A DNA stretch of 34,345 bases from Arsukibacterium sp. UBA5043 (GCA_002415085.1 DIBV01000015.1:1-34345); one strand, 5' to 3'; positions 9,196 through 18,913 are shown, counted from the stretch's first letter. Program-made: numbers and translations. The notes: generated by a model from the sequence alone, not told the origin.

Positions 9196-9237
9196 AAAAA
9201 TCAACAAACACCGAAAACAGTTCGTTCCGGTGTTTGT
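9196..9237 (-). terminator. Rho-independent terminator of the cus operon
   Basis: On the minus strand a 10-bp perfect stem, ACAAACACCG pairing with CGGTGTTTGT (9204-9213 with 9228-9237), has a 14-nt loop and is followed by TTGATTTTT-like sequence (9196-9203 side). It lies about 80 bp past the cusA stop. Confidence 0.88.
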
Positions 9238-9317
9238 GAAGTAATTTAATAGTGTCAAGCATCCCTTAATTTCTTTCGACCATAATACTAGCTGATGGGT
9301 AGTCAAATGAAATATTC

Positions 9318-12300
9318 CTACATCTCCAACGAACGGGTCCGCCAAAGATAGTACACGACGGGTAGTACCAATAATGTTAAAACCACAGCACTCACCATTC
9401 CGCCAATCATAGGCGCCGCAATCCGGCTAACAACTTCCGCACCTGTTCCGGAACTGAGCATAATGGGCAGCAATCCAGCGATAGTGGAGACAGTGGTCAT
9501 CATTACGGGTCTTACACGAAGTCCTGCGCCCTGTGTCACGGCTTCGAGCAAATCTTGTTTTAATGGTGTCACTCCACGCTCACGGCATTTATCTATCAAT
9601 TGGTGATACGCTTGGTTGAGATAAGTCAACATGATGATACCTATTTCTACCGTAACCCCCGCCAGTGCAATAAAACCAACCGCAACTGCGACAGAAAAAT
9701 TATAGCCAAGCAGGTACATGAACCAGATAGATCCAATGACAGCCAGTGGTAACGTTCCCAATATAATGGCTATTTCAGTAAAGTTACGAAAATTCATGTA
9801 TAACAGAATGATTATGATGGCAAGCGTCAAAGGAACCACATAGGTCAGTTTCTCTTTGGCACGCTGCATGTATTCGTACTGACCAGACCAGCTCACCGAG
9901 TAGCCTGCCGGTAAATCTAGCTGCTGCTCAACCGTTGCCATGGCACTTTGTACATAGCTACCTACATCCACCCCTTCAATATCTACAAAGGTCCAGCCAT
10001 TCAGCCTGGCGTTCTCGCTCTTGATCGCTGGCGGACCATCCTCCACATAGACATTGGCCACATCTGCGAGCGCAATCCGTTGGCCGCTGGGCGTGACGAT
10101 GGGCAGCAGCGCAAGCTGTTCTGGCGAGTCTCGATAGTCCTGTGGGTAGCGTAGATTGATTGGATAACGCTCCAGCCCCTCAATGGTCTGCGCCACATTC
10201 ATTCCCCCAATGGCCGTGGCTATTACCTGCTGAACATCAGCAATATTGAGGCCATAACGCGCCGCTTGTGCACGCTGAATATCTACCTTGATATAACGCC
10301 CACCGGCCACCCTTTCGGAATACACCGAGGCTGTGCCGGGTACATCCTTGAGGATCTGTTCAAGTCGCTGACCAATCTTCTGAATTTGTCGCAAGTCTTT
10401 ACCCGCCACCTTGATGCCTACCGGCGTCTTGATACCGGTGGCTAACATGTCAATGCGGGTCTTAATCGGCATCACCCAGGCGTTGGTCAGGCCCGGAAAC
10501 TTCACCAGCGCGTCCAGTTCCTTTTTAAGCTTTTCCGTGGTCATGCCTTCGCGCCATTCTTCTTTTGGTTTGAGCTGAATGAACGTCTCAATCATGGTCA
10601 GCGGAGCTGGATCTGTGGCTGTCTCCGCTCGGCCAATTTTGCCAAACACGGTTTTTACCTCAGGCACTGTCGCGATCAACTTGTCCGACTGCTGTAGCAA
10701 TTCTCTGGCTTTGCCGATAGAGATCCCCGGATAAGTGGTCGGCATATACATTAAATCACCTTCATCCAGATCGGGGATAAATTCACTACCAATTTTGTTA
10801 ACGGGCCAGATCCCAACGAGGAAAATCACAACCGCCATGGAAAGTGTGATTTTCGGAAATCGTAATACGGTTTTAAGCAGGGGCATGTACCCAGCAATCA
10901 GTACTCTATTAATGGGATTTTTATTTTCAGCTACCACCTTGCCTCTGATGAAATAGCCCATCAAAACAGGTACTACGGTAATAGCAAGCGCGGCGCTGGC
11001 TGCCATTGCATAGGTTTTGGTAAAAGCCAACGGGCTGAACATCCGACCTTCCTGAGCCTCCAAGGTGAACACTGGCACAAAGCTTACAGTGATAATTAGC
11101 AGACTAAAAAATAGTGCAGGACCGACTTCACTAGCTGACTCGGCCACGATTCTCCAACGGTTCTCTGGCGTCAAAGGCGTACGTTCCATATGCTTATGCA
11201 TGTTTTCGATCATGACAATCGCGCCATCTATCATGGCACCTATCGCAATTGCAATACCGCCTAAAGACATTATATTGGCATTAAGGCCTTGCCAATACAT
11301 CACGATAAAAGCCGTAAGAATACCTAGTGGCAGACTAATGACCGCCACCAGTGATGACCTGACATGAAACAGAAAGATGACACAGATCAGCGCCACAATA
11401 GCGAGTTCTTCCGCCAGACTTCTCCACAAACTGCCAATGGCGCGAGATATCAATCCGGAACGATCATAAACGGTAACAACCTCCACGCCTTCGGGCAATC
11501 CCGCCGTGAGTTTTTCCAGTTTGGTCTTGACCCCATCAATGGTTTTCTGGGCGTTCTCACCGAAACGCATCACTACAATACCACCCACCACTTCACCTTC
11601 GCCGTTCAACTCGGCGATACCACGGCGCATTTGCGGCCCCAACTCAATATCCGCCACGTCCTTGAGCAACAGCGGCGTACCGTTAACATCCAACCCTAAT
11701 GGAATGTTGGCCAGATCATCGATCCCCCTGATGTAACCGTTTGCCCGCACCATGTATTCGGCTTCAGCCATTTCCACCACTGAGGCGCCCACTTCCTGAT
11801 TGCCGCGCTGGATCGCCATCTGAATATGGGACAGGGGGATACTGAAAGCACGCAGTTTTTCAGGGTTCACTTTCACTTGGTATTGTTTGACCATGCCGCC
11901 AAGCGTCGAGACTTCGGAAACACCTGGTACGGTTTGCAGCTCGAATTTCAGGAACCAGTCCTGCAGGCTGCGCAACTGACTGAGGTCATGCTTGCCGGTA
12001 CGATCCACCAGCGCGTAGAGATAAACCCAGCCAACTCCGGTAGCGTCCGGCCCCAGTTGCGGCCGGGCGCTTGGCGGCAATGTCGGCGCAACTTGAGACA
12101 GATACTCCAGCACCCTGGAACGTGCCCAGTAGGCATCGGTATCCTCGTCAAAAATGACATACACGTAGGAATCGCCAAAAAAGGAATAACCGCGCACGGT
12201 AACCGCACCAGGTACCGACAACATGGCTGTAGTCAGTGGGTACGTGACCTGATCCTCCACCACCTGCGGCGCCTGCCCAGGAAAACTGGTCTTAATAATG

Positions 12301-12440
12301 ACCTGTACATCGGACAGATCGGGGATGGCGTCCACCGGGGTGTTTTTAAGCGAATAGAGACCTATCCCCACCAACATCAAAGTAGCCAGCAACACGAAGA
12401 AACGGTTACCGATGGACCAACGGATTATCGACTCAATCAT
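9318..12440 (-). CDS. cusA: CusA-type Cu(I)/Ag(I) RND efflux pump
   Basis: Inner-membrane proton-driven pump of the tripartite CusCBA complex; 1040 residues, normal for HME-RND proteins. It starts MIESIIRWSIGNRFFV, followed by the porter region DAIPDLSDVQV and the TMH4 signature GAMIDGAIVMIENMHKHMER, which with the downstream methionine sites is the CusA/SilA (HME4) type. Methionines in the PAPLTMIET and RIDMLATG segments match the copper-site region of the porter cleft. Twelve spans in the usual 1+5+1+5 pattern are apparent. ATG 12440 has AAGGAG 8 nt upstream and overlaps the end of cusB by 8 nt, so they are coupled. A more upstream ATG (12467) is less likely. Silver and copper cannot be told apart. 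Confidence 0.93.
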   Translation of the reverse strand: MIESIIRWSIGNRFFVLLATLMLVGIGLYSLKNTPVDAIPDLSDVQVIIKTSFPGQAPQVVEDQVTYPLTTAMLSVPGAVTVRGYSFFGDSYVYVIFDEDTDAYWARSRVLEYLSQVAPTLPPSARPQLGPDATGVGWVYLYALVDRTGKHDLSQLRSLQDWFLKFELQTVPGVSEVSTLGGMVKQYQVKVNPEKLRAFSIPLSHIQMAIQRGNQEVGASVVEMAEAEYMVRANGYIRGIDDLANIPLGLDVNGTPLLLKDVADIELGPQMRRGIAELNGEGEVVGGIVVMRFGENAQKTIDGVKTKLEKLTAGLPEGVEVVTVYDRSGLISRAIGSLWRSLAEELAIVALICVIFLFHVRSSLVAVISLPLGILTAFIVMYWQGLNANIMSLGGIAIAIGAMIDGAIVMIENMHKHMERTPLTPENRWRIVAESASEVGPALFFSLLIITVSFVPVFTLEAQEGRMFSPLAFTKTYAMAASAALAITVVPVLMGYFIRGKVVAENKNPINRVLIAGYMPLLKTVLRFPKITLSMAVVIFLVGIWPVNKIGSEFIPDLDEGDLMYMPTTYPGISIGKARELLQQSDKLIATVPEVKTVFGKIGRAETATDPAPLTMIETFIQLKPKEEWREGMTTEKLKKELDALVKFPGLTNAWVMPIKTRIDMLATGIKTPVGIKVAGKDLRQIQKIGQRLEQILKDVPGTASVYSERVAGGRYIKVDIQRAQAARYGLNIADVQQVIATAIGGMNVAQTIEGLERYPINLRYPQDYRDSPEQLALLPIVTPSGQRIALADVANVYVEDGPPAIKSENARLNGWTFVDIEGVDVGSYVQSAMATVEQQLDLPAGYSVSWSGQYEYMQRAKEKLTYVVPLTLAIIIILLYMNFRNFTEIAIILGTLPLAVIGSIWFMYLLGYNFSVAVAVGFIALAGVTVEIGIIMLTYLNQAYHQLIDKCRERGVTPLKQDLLEAVTQGAGLRVRPVMMTTVSTIAGLLPIMLSSGTGAEVVSRIAAPMIGGMVSAVVLTLLVLPVVYYLWRTRSLEM

Positions 12441-14034
12441 GATTGTGCTCCTTCTGATCATGTTCACCGTGGTTCATGCCTCGCTGTTCTCTGTGCTCCG
12501 GCATCGACATATCTCCGTGATCCATTTCTGTAGGCATGTTTTCATTGCCTTGGTCATCGGGAATATGTACTAGACTAATTTGGTATTCCCCATTGTTGTT
12601 ATTGATGATCTGCACATGCAGGTGCATTCCCTGTTTGAGCTCATCCATATCTACAGCGTCTGCGACGAAGAAATCCATGGTCATAGCAGGCCACTGCCAC
12701 TCAGGAATGGCCTCATGTTCAAGCGATAACATTCTATGCTCTGCCATCACACCGACAATGCGAGCCGCTACCCAAACCGGCTGTTTTAGATTTGCAGGCT
12801 CAGCATTATAATTATGTTCATCACTCTCTTGCTCATACTGAGTCATACGCAGGAAATCGGACGTTTTACTGGACTCAGAATCAATCAGAAACTGAGCAGA
12901 AGTTACAATATGCTCTCCCTCGTTTAGACCGGTTAATATCTCCACTTGCTGCTCAGCTATTCGTCCAACAGTAACTGCTATAGATTTAAATTTTCCTTCA
13001 CCTAGTGCCAACACCACTCGGGACTGACTGCCGGTGCGAATCAGTGCCTCTCGGGGTATTAGCAATGCTTCAGCTTCTGATTGAGTCTCAATAAAAAGCT
13101 GGGCGAACATGCCCGGTTTTAAAACAACATCAGGATTAGGGAGACCAACACGAATCTGAGCAGTACGCGTTTGAGTATCCAAAGAGGGATAAACGTAATC
13201 TATCTTTCCCTGCCATTCACGGCCTGGCACGTAGTCCAGACGCACAGTTACAGGATCACCCTCGCCAATGAGGCTTGCCTGGCGTTCAAATACCTCACCA
13301 ATGATCCAGATATGTTCCAGCTTACCAATACTCATCAAGCTCATACCGGGTTTGACATACATTCCCTCACGGACTGCCAGATTATCTACTACACCGGATT
13401 GTGGAGAGTTGATAGTGATAGTTCGGCTAACCTTCAGCGTCTTTTTTAACTTTTCAATGTCCTCTTTTGCCAACTGAAGAGCTAGTAATCGTTCTGTTGC
13501 GGCGTCGATCAATACTCTATTGTTGCGCTTCAATGCCAGCAATAATTCTTCCTGGGCATTAACCAACGTAGGCGAATACAGTGCAAACAAAGGTTCACCT
13601 TGTACAACTGGATCGCCTGCTGCTTTGGTATATAAGCGTTCTATCCATCCTTCAACACGGGGGCTCACATGCACCAACTGGTTTTCATCGTACTGTACAT
13701 AACCAACAGTGTTTACTTGTAAATCCAGCTGTCCTCTTTGAACTTTAGCGGTACGAACTCCAAGATTATTAATAACCTCAGGTGAAATTTTAATGGTGCC
13801 AGCTTCGTCTGCACCGTCTTCATACACCGGAATAAGATCCATACCCATAGGCGACTTGCCGGGTTTGTCTCGCTTATAGTTTGGATCCATCGGTGCCACC
13901 CAGTAAAGCGGCTTACGGTCACCACCGGCTGCTGTCGTCTCACTATCATTTGGGCTATTTAACAACCAGACAACAGAGGCGCCTATCAGTGCTCCGACAG
14001 TTGAACTCAGCAATATTTTGGTTAATGTATTCAT
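12433..14034 (-). CDS. cusB: CusB membrane fusion protein with fused CusF-like domain
   Basis: Periplasmic adaptor joining CusA to CusC, 533 residues. An N-terminal anchor spans residues 1-24. A heavy-metal-binding segment (YWVAPMDPNYKRDKPGKSPMG) covers about 44-64. The hairpin, lipoyl and beta-barrel core covers about 75-400. Residues about 418-495 form a CusF-like copper chaperone domain, with the His, Trp and Met ligands visible in SLEHEAIPEWQWPAMTMDF. A His/Met-rich tail follows (about 500-533, HGDMSMPEH, HDQKEHNHD). ATG 14034 is chosen: AAAGGA lies upstream and it gives a clean 13-bp gap after cusC. Fusion makes a free CusF unnecessary; none is seen nearby. Confidence 0.92.
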   Translation of the reverse strand: MNTLTKILLSSTVGALIGASVVWLLNSPNDSETTAAGGDRKPLYWVAPMDPNYKRDKPGKSPMGMDLIPVYEDGADEAGTIKISPEVINNLGVRTAKVQRGQLDLQVNTVGYVQYDENQLVHVSPRVEGWIERLYTKAAGDPVVQGEPLFALYSPTLVNAQEELLLALKRNNRVLIDAATERLLALQLAKEDIEKLKKTLKVSRTITINSPQSGVVDNLAVREGMYVKPGMSLMSIGKLEHIWIIGEVFERQASLIGEGDPVTVRLDYVPGREWQGKIDYVYPSLDTQTRTAQIRVGLPNPDVVLKPGMFAQLFIETQSEAEALLIPREALIRTGSQSRVVLALGEGKFKSIAVTVGRIAEQQVEILTGLNEGEHIVTSAQFLIDSESSKTSDFLRMTQYEQESDEHNYNAEPANLKQPVWVAARIVGVMAEHRMLSLEHEAIPEWQWPAMTMDFFVADAVDMDELKQGMHLHVQIINNNNGEYQISLVHIPDDQGNENMPTEMDHGDMSMPEHREQRGMNHGEHDQKEHNHD

Positions 14035-14047
14035 TTTTAGAAATCCT

Positions 14048-15379
14048 TTAAAACGGTTTCGCTGGCTGTGCATCGTCGAATGACGCCTCGGCGAGTAGAT
14101 AATTAATTTGAGCGATTATTTTTTGACGTTCCACAGCGATGGCAAGGGCGTCAATCCTCGCGTTAAGTTCGGCAATCCGAGCTCGGACTGCTTCTGCAAA
14201 GTCTCCATCATCGTTGTTGTAGGCTGTCAGCGAAACCGCTGCTTGATCAGCCATTTGTGGTAGCAGCTTATCAATATATAGCGCCTGGCGCTCATCGAGA
14301 CGAGTCAGTTGTACCCTCGCATTTTCCAGTTCTGCCATCAGCCGACGACCAAGCAATTGCTTTTCGGTTTTGATTGCCTCGGTTCGATTCATGGCGGCGC
14401 TGACTTCCTTGTCCTGTCGGTTTCCAGTGAAAATTGGCAAATCGAAGGTTACGCCGACGGAGAACAGATCGGCTCGGTCGCGCCCCAAGGGGTCGTTGTC
14501 GCGATAACCGTATTGGACGGACAGGCCCCATTCGGGCTTGTATTTCTGCTTGGCCAAATCGACACCGGTTTGCGTCGCGTTGATACGCTGTTCCAGCGCC
14601 CGCAACGCCGGATGATGACGGATCCATTGATAGTGCGTATCTTCGTTGGTCCTTTTAATAGTGGGTGCAGACAGTTGCCTGGAAAGAGACTGCGTCGGCA
14701 GTACCTGAGCCAAAGGGAACATAGCAGGCGCGCCAATCCATTCAGACAGGCGTTTCTGTGCGGATTGCTGTTGCTGCCTGAGCATCGTCAGTCTGTCTTC
14801 GAGACGAGTCAGCTCCAACTGCGCACGGATCACGTCCTGCTGACGTGCCCGCCCCAGCGCCGAAGAATAACCAGCTTCAGCGGCATCCACCAGTTGCTCG
14901 AAGAGTGCGCGATCATGTTCGATCAGCCGGATACTCTCCTGAGCTTTGAAGGCCTCCAGCCACAACTGGCTGACCATAGCGCTTACCTTGGCCTTGCGAT
15001 CCAACCTTAGCAGTGGATGTTGCTCGGCTAGTTGCTGCTTTTGATGCTGGGCGAGCGCAAGGCTATCGCCCCGTGGAAACATCTGGCTGACCCCTACCGA
15101 CAACTGGGTCATGGCTTCCTGGTTCAAATCGAAAGTGTCCACGGGGAAATTGCCCGCCATCAAGCTCACTCGTGGGTCCGGTAAAGTCGCCGCGGCTATC
15201 GCTTCATCATTGAGAGCTTCCTGAGTGAACTGGCTTCCCGTAAGCCAGGGATCAGCATCTACGGCAAGTGCAACCGCCTGCTCCAACTTCAGTGGCTCAG
15301 GAAACGTCTGAGCATACCCAATAACATTGCTGACGCTTAGCGACAAAACGACAAAGAAAGTAACATTTGACAAGTTCAT
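14048..15379 (-). CDS. cusC: CusC-type outer-membrane efflux protein (TolC family)
   Basis: Outer-membrane channel of the Cus complex, 443 residues. A signal peptide (MNLSNVTFFVVLSLSVSNVIG, cleavage near YAQ) precedes two OEP repeats rich in long amphipathic helices, with family motifs such as LARQQDVIRAQLELTRLEDR-type coiled coil and the paired NDNDPLGR/PIFTGNRQDKE strand-turn region. There is no lipobox, unlike E. coli CusC. ATG 15379 has GGAGG 5 nt upstream; a TTG at 15391 is in frame but poorly placed. It is first of the three cus genes, with cusB and cusA tightly following. Confidence 0.88.
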   Translation of the reverse strand: MNLSNVTFFVVLSLSVSNVIGYAQTFPEPLKLEQAVALAVDADPWLTGSQFTQEALNDEAIAAATLPDPRVSLMAGNFPVDTFDLNQEAMTQLSVGVSQMFPRGDSLALAQHQKQQLAEQHPLLRLDRKAKVSAMVSQLWLEAFKAQESIRLIEHDRALFEQLVDAAEAGYSSALGRARQQDVIRAQLELTRLEDRLTMLRQQQQSAQKRLSEWIGAPAMFPLAQVLPTQSLSRQLSAPTIKRTNEDTHYQWIRHHPALRALEQRINATQTGVDLAKQKYKPEWGLSVQYGYRDNDPLGRDRADLFSVGVTFDLPIFTGNRQDKEVSAAMNRTEAIKTEKQLLGRRLMAELENARVQLTRLDERQALYIDKLLPQMADQAAVSLTAYNNDDGDFAEAVRARIAELNARIDALAIAVERQKIIAQINYLLAEASFDDAQPAKPF

Positions 15380-15503
15380 TAGTGCCTCCAAAACAATTTA
15401 ACAAAAAGCAAACTAACCACTAACGAAGCGACATGCTCTCATTATTAGTGTTAGCAAAATACTTTGCAGTATGCCTTTCTCAAACGTATTAAAATCAAGT
15501 GAT

Positions 15504-15887
15504 TTAGGTTATTGGCGGTCTTAATAGCGGAAAATAAGGTGATGGAGGAACTGCTTTATTATCAGCAAAATAAGTTGTGACCGACGTAAATTGCTGGGTG
15601 AGCATGCTTACTGGCGGCGGGGAAATTAGCGGAATACCACTAATCATGCAATTTGCATCAAGTTGGCAATCTGTACAACAACCTCGCTCAGACTGGTTGA
15701 TTAAAAGGTTGTGAAGGATAGCCGAATGCTCTGATTCAGCTTGGTGTTGAGAGGTTGTAGTGGTAAGCCCTATCTGCTCAGGAAACATAGTACACGAATC
15801 AAAGCCATTGGCTAACGCTTCCCTGGTAAGGAAAGTGATTAATATTAGCCAAAAAAACCATGAAGCTTTACGCAAAACGTTTCTCAC
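15504..15887 (-). CDS. Cys-rich secreted protein upstream of cusC, unknown
   Basis: 127 residues, not recognised. A signal peptide is clear (KASWFFWLILITFL, cleavage after EALA). The mature part has a cysteine cluster, RGCCTDCQLDANC, plus an isolated Cys near residue 32, and a Pro-rich C-terminus (LISPPPVS, PPSPYFPLLRPPIT). The start is uncertain: GTG 15887 lacks a ribosome-binding site, and TTG codons a few residues in are alternatives. It lies 124 bp before cusC on the same strand, so it may be part of the cus transcript; a periplasmic Cu or Ag binding role is a guess from the cysteines and position. Confidence 0.6.
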   Translation of the reverse strand: MRNVLRKASWFFWLILITFLTREALANGFDSCTMFPEQIGLTTTTSQHQAESEHSAILHNLLINQSERGCCTDCQLDANCMISGIPLISPPPVSMLTQQFTSVTTYFADNKAVPPSPYFPLLRPPIT

Positions 15888-16051
15888 TTATAATATGTTT
15901 GTACTAATATCAGCGTACCCAATTTCACAAAAGAATTGATATGCAAGCCTGTCCATTTTGTGTTGACGGCTTTATGTGGCGACTCAGGGCCCATCAATTA
16001 TAACTTATCAATTATAGATGGCGTATCACCAAATTGATTTTGCCTACGCCG

Positions 16052-16072
16052 GCGTGATGTTTAAGATCACGC
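16052..16072 (-). terminator. Hairpin after the copper ATPase gene
   Basis: GCGTGAT and ATCACGC form a 7-bp perfect stem with a 7-nt loop, 18 bp past the ATPase stop. No T run follows on the minus strand, so it may be a weak terminator or an RNA 3-prime stabiliser. Confidence 0.4.
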
Positions 16073-16090
16073 ATCTTTAAATTTTAACGT

Positions 16091-18370
16091 TCAAGACATT
16101 ATTTTTCGTTTAAATTGCTGTTTTAGCAGTAATGAATTACCAATTACTGATAATGAACTGGCGGTCATTGCCACGACCCCAATCATTGGGTGTAGTAAAC
16201 CAATCGCAGCAATCGGGATAGCTGCAATGTTATAGGCACTGGCCCAAATCAGGTTTTGCACAATCTTATTAAAGGTCGCCTTTGATAGATGCATCGCATC
16301 AACCACGCCAGTTAGCTCGCCCCGCACCAGGGTTACATCGGCCGCTTCGATGGCGACATCAGCTCCTGCGCCAATAGCAATTCCGACATTTGCTTGTTTT
16401 AGCGCGGGGGCATCATTAATGCCATCACCCACCATCGCCACGTAGTTGCCATATTTTTTTTGTAGTTCGCGCACCGCATCGACTTTGCCGGCGGGTAGCA
16501 CCCCCGCCTGCACTTCATCAATGCCAACCTCATTAGCCACAGCGCGTGCCGCACGTTCATTATCGCCAGTGATCATCACCACATGCAGGCCCAGCTCATG
16601 CATGCCACGAATGGCAGCAACTGACTCCATCTTAATGGTATCGGCCACGGCGACAACACCACAGGCTTTACCGTCAACCGCAACCAGCACAGCGGTGCGG
16701 CCACGCCCTTCCAGCTCATCTAACTCTTGATCCAGCGCTTGCAGGCCTATGACGCCCTCTTCATCGAGCAATTTGCGGTTTCCGATCAGCACAAAAGCAC
16801 CCGCAACCATACCAGACACTCCTCGGGCGCCGGTAGAGCGAAATTCAGTAACCTCGCCAGGTTTTACATTGCGTTCGCGTGCACCCTCAACAATCGCCCG
16901 GGCAATTGGGTGTTCCGACGCATTTTCAACCGTAGCTGCCCATTGCAACAATTGTTGCTCGGTCACACCATCAGCGGTTGTCAATTCGGTCAGTTTAGGT
17001 TCACCACGGGTAATAGTGCCGGTTTTATCCAGTACTATCACTCTAATGTCTTTAAAGGTCTGAATCGCTTCACCGGATCGAATCAAAATGCCTCGTTCTG
17101 CGCCAATTCCTGAGCCAACCATTAACGCTGTCGGGGTAGCCAGGCCTAACGCACAAGGGCAAGCAATAACCAATACGGCAATGGCCGATAGTATCGCCAA
17201 CACTGTCGTGCTTGCACTTGGGTCGACCCAGGGTAGAAAGCCGGCCCCCCACTCCAGCATAGGCCGCAAGCTATCAGCAGCCAATAACCAAACAATCAGG
17301 CTGCCGAGCGAAATAAATAACACGACAGGAACAAAGCGGCCCGTCATGCGGTCTGCAAATTCCTGAATAGGCACCCGCGAGCCCTGAGCCTGCTCCACTA
17401 ATTTAATAACCTGAGATAAGAACGTATCGCCGCCCACTTTGGTGACTTTTACCCGCAATCGACCTTCTTTATTAATAGTAGCACCGATGACATTATCGCC
17501 TGCTGCCTTATACACCGGCACTGATTCACCAGTGGCTATAGATTCGTCCAGATGGCTCTCTCCATCCAGTACTTCGCCGTCTGTTGGCACTTTATCACCA
17601 GGACGGATGAGCATCACATCGCCAGGTTTTAACTCCTTGACCGGTATCTCCAGCTCTGCGCCGTCTCGTTCTATACGGGCGATTTTAGCGCCCATAGTCA
17701 ATAACTTACGGATAGCCTGAGAGGCTCGGCCCTTCGCCTTGGCTTCCAGAAAACGTCCCAGCAAGTGAAAGGTCATGATGGTGGCAGCCATTTCGATAAA
17801 AGAAGTCATACTATAAAAAAAGCCGACCAGGCCAATCAGATAAGGCGGAATTGAGCCAAGTGAAATCAGCACGTCCATATTAAACGTGCGGTTGGTCAGT
17901 GAGCGCCAGGTAGAATTATGAGTTGCCGCACCGCCAAACAAAAATACCACAGGAAAAGCCAGCAGCGCGACAATAGCTAGGTAGCCGGGGATGGGTTGCC
18001 AGAACATATGTGGCACCATCAGCAGCATAATCAATGAAGTGGGAATGCCCGCTATCCAAAGTCGTTTACGGGCTTGGGTTAAATACGCTGCGTCAACTTC
18101 AGCGTCGTGACCGGTGTCAGCATCATCGTCAGCGGAGACTTGTGCCACATCGTAGCCTGCTTTTTCGACGGCAGCGCGGATATCATTCAGAGTCAATACT
18201 TTTGCGTTATAGCTGAGCTGCACGCGATGCGCTGCAATATTAGTGCTAATCTCACCAATACCTTTTAGCCGCTTCAAAGATGTTTTCACAATCCCGGCGC
18301 AGTGATCCGACCCCATGCCCGGCACCGTTAGCCGTGCCTGACTTTTGTTTTCCAGTGCTGCACTGCTCAT
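16091..18370 (-). CDS. copA: Cu(I)-exporting P1B-type ATPase
   Basis: Inner-membrane pump that uses ATP to export Cu(I), 759 residues. One N-terminal HMA-like domain (residues 12-77) has GMGSDHCAG in place of GMTCxxC, leaving a single cysteine (C24). Core motifs are complete: actuator TGES (280-283), C404-P-C406 in the membrane, phosphorylation site DKTGT (D448), SEHPIA (H487) and GDGIND (648-653). YN (713-714) in TM7 and M735/SS (738-739) in TM8 are the Cu(I)-specific 1B-1 ligands. It is named for the ATPase family; a multicopper oxidase also called CopA is encoded at 22964-24778. It follows the ferritin-like gene on the same strand with an 84-bp gap. Confidence 0.94.
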   Translation of the reverse strand: MSSAALENKSQARLTVPGMGSDHCAGIVKTSLKRLKGIGEISTNIAAHRVQLSYNAKVLTLNDIRAAVEKAGYDVAQVSADDDADTGHDAEVDAAYLTQARKRLWIAGIPTSLIMLLMVPHMFWQPIPGYLAIVALLAFPVVFLFGGAATHNSTWRSLTNRTFNMDVLISLGSIPPYLIGLVGFFYSMTSFIEMAATIMTFHLLGRFLEAKAKGRASQAIRKLLTMGAKIARIERDGAELEIPVKELKPGDVMLIRPGDKVPTDGEVLDGESHLDESIATGESVPVYKAAGDNVIGATINKEGRLRVKVTKVGGDTFLSQVIKLVEQAQGSRVPIQEFADRMTGRFVPVVLFISLGSLIVWLLAADSLRPMLEWGAGFLPWVDPSASTTVLAILSAIAVLVIACPCALGLATPTALMVGSGIGAERGILIRSGEAIQTFKDIRVIVLDKTGTITRGEPKLTELTTADGVTEQQLLQWAATVENASEHPIARAIVEGARERNVKPGEVTEFRSTGARGVSGMVAGAFVLIGNRKLLDEEGVIGLQALDQELDELEGRGRTAVLVAVDGKACGVVAVADTIKMESVAAIRGMHELGLHVVMITGDNERAARAVANEVGIDEVQAGVLPAGKVDAVRELQKKYGNYVAMVGDGINDAPALKQANVGIAIGAGADVAIEAADVTLVRGELTGVVDAMHLSKATFNKIVQNLIWASAYNIAAIPIAAIGLLHPMIGVVAMTASSLSVIGNSLLLKQQFKRKIMS

Positions 18371-18454
18371 GACGTTTCCTTCAGAGGTGACTAAAAATTA
18401 ACCTAGCTAAAACTTCAAGATTAGCATTCTAAACCTACACGAAAAGGTGGTTAG

Positions 18455-18913
18455 TTACAGATCGCTCATTCGGCCAGTCTGCCTGGACAGCCGCATGGCT
18501 TCATGCTCTTCCATTGCCAGTAACGAACCCAGCAATGCTTTCGCTTCAGGAATGTCAGCCCTCGCCTCAATATCCCGGTAAAGCTCTATAACCTGTTGAT
18601 GATAATCAAATACCTCGTTACAGATTTCATCAAAACTAAGGCTTGCATAGTGGCTATCACAAGTTCGGTGTGACTGAATGGGCTGATGGCACAGATAGTC
18701 ATAAATGTAAGTTTTCAGAACTTTAGGTGCAGCCTGCTGTTCGAATAATTTCAGCATACGCTCAATTTTTGCTTCATGCTCAGCCAGGTAGTCAAGCAAT
18801 ATTCTGGCCTGCTGTTGTTCATTCTTAGTAGCACAGTGAGCAAGACACAATGCCAAGTGTTGATGCAGCTGACGGGTCCATTCTATCAGGTCTGAAAAGG
18901 TTTTAATTTCCAT
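18455..18913 (-). CDS. Ferritin-like helical bundle protein, unknown function
   Basis: 152 residues from ATG 18913 (GAGG 8 nt upstream); the longer open frame to 19063 overlaps the DUF2933 gene and is rejected. It is almost entirely helical with repeated acidic/His positions: HQHLALCLAHC, YLAEHEAKIERML (E45-H46-E47), DYHQQVIELYRDIE and AMEEHEAMRLSRQ. This pattern resembles a four-helix ferritin/rubrerythrin-like fold that can carry a metal or diiron site, but the ligands do not match a canonical set I can name. There is no signal peptide, so it is cytoplasmic. It sits between a DUF2933 protein and the Cu-ATPase, which points to metal storage or sensing (inference). Confidence 0.65.
   Translation of the reverse strand: MEIKTFSDLIEWTRQLHQHLALCLAHCATKNEQQQARILLDYLAEHEAKIERMLKLFEQQAAPKVLKTYIYDYLCHQPIQSHRTCDSHYASLSFDEICNEVFDYHQQVIELYRDIEARADIPEAKALLGSLLAMEEHEAMRLSRQTGRMSDL

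Noticed and set aside
9139-9345. 68-codon minus-strand frame overlapping the end of cusA
   Set aside because: It runs through the cus terminator hairpin and overlaps cusA; no plausible start.
11826-12533. 235-codon plus-strand frame opposite cusA/cusB
   Set aside because: Antisense shadow of two clearly coding genes, with no domain and no start signal.
15993-16017. Direct repeat ATCAATTATA, twice, 15 bp apart
   Set aside because: Short, AT-rich and not placed at a promoter or element end; likely chance.
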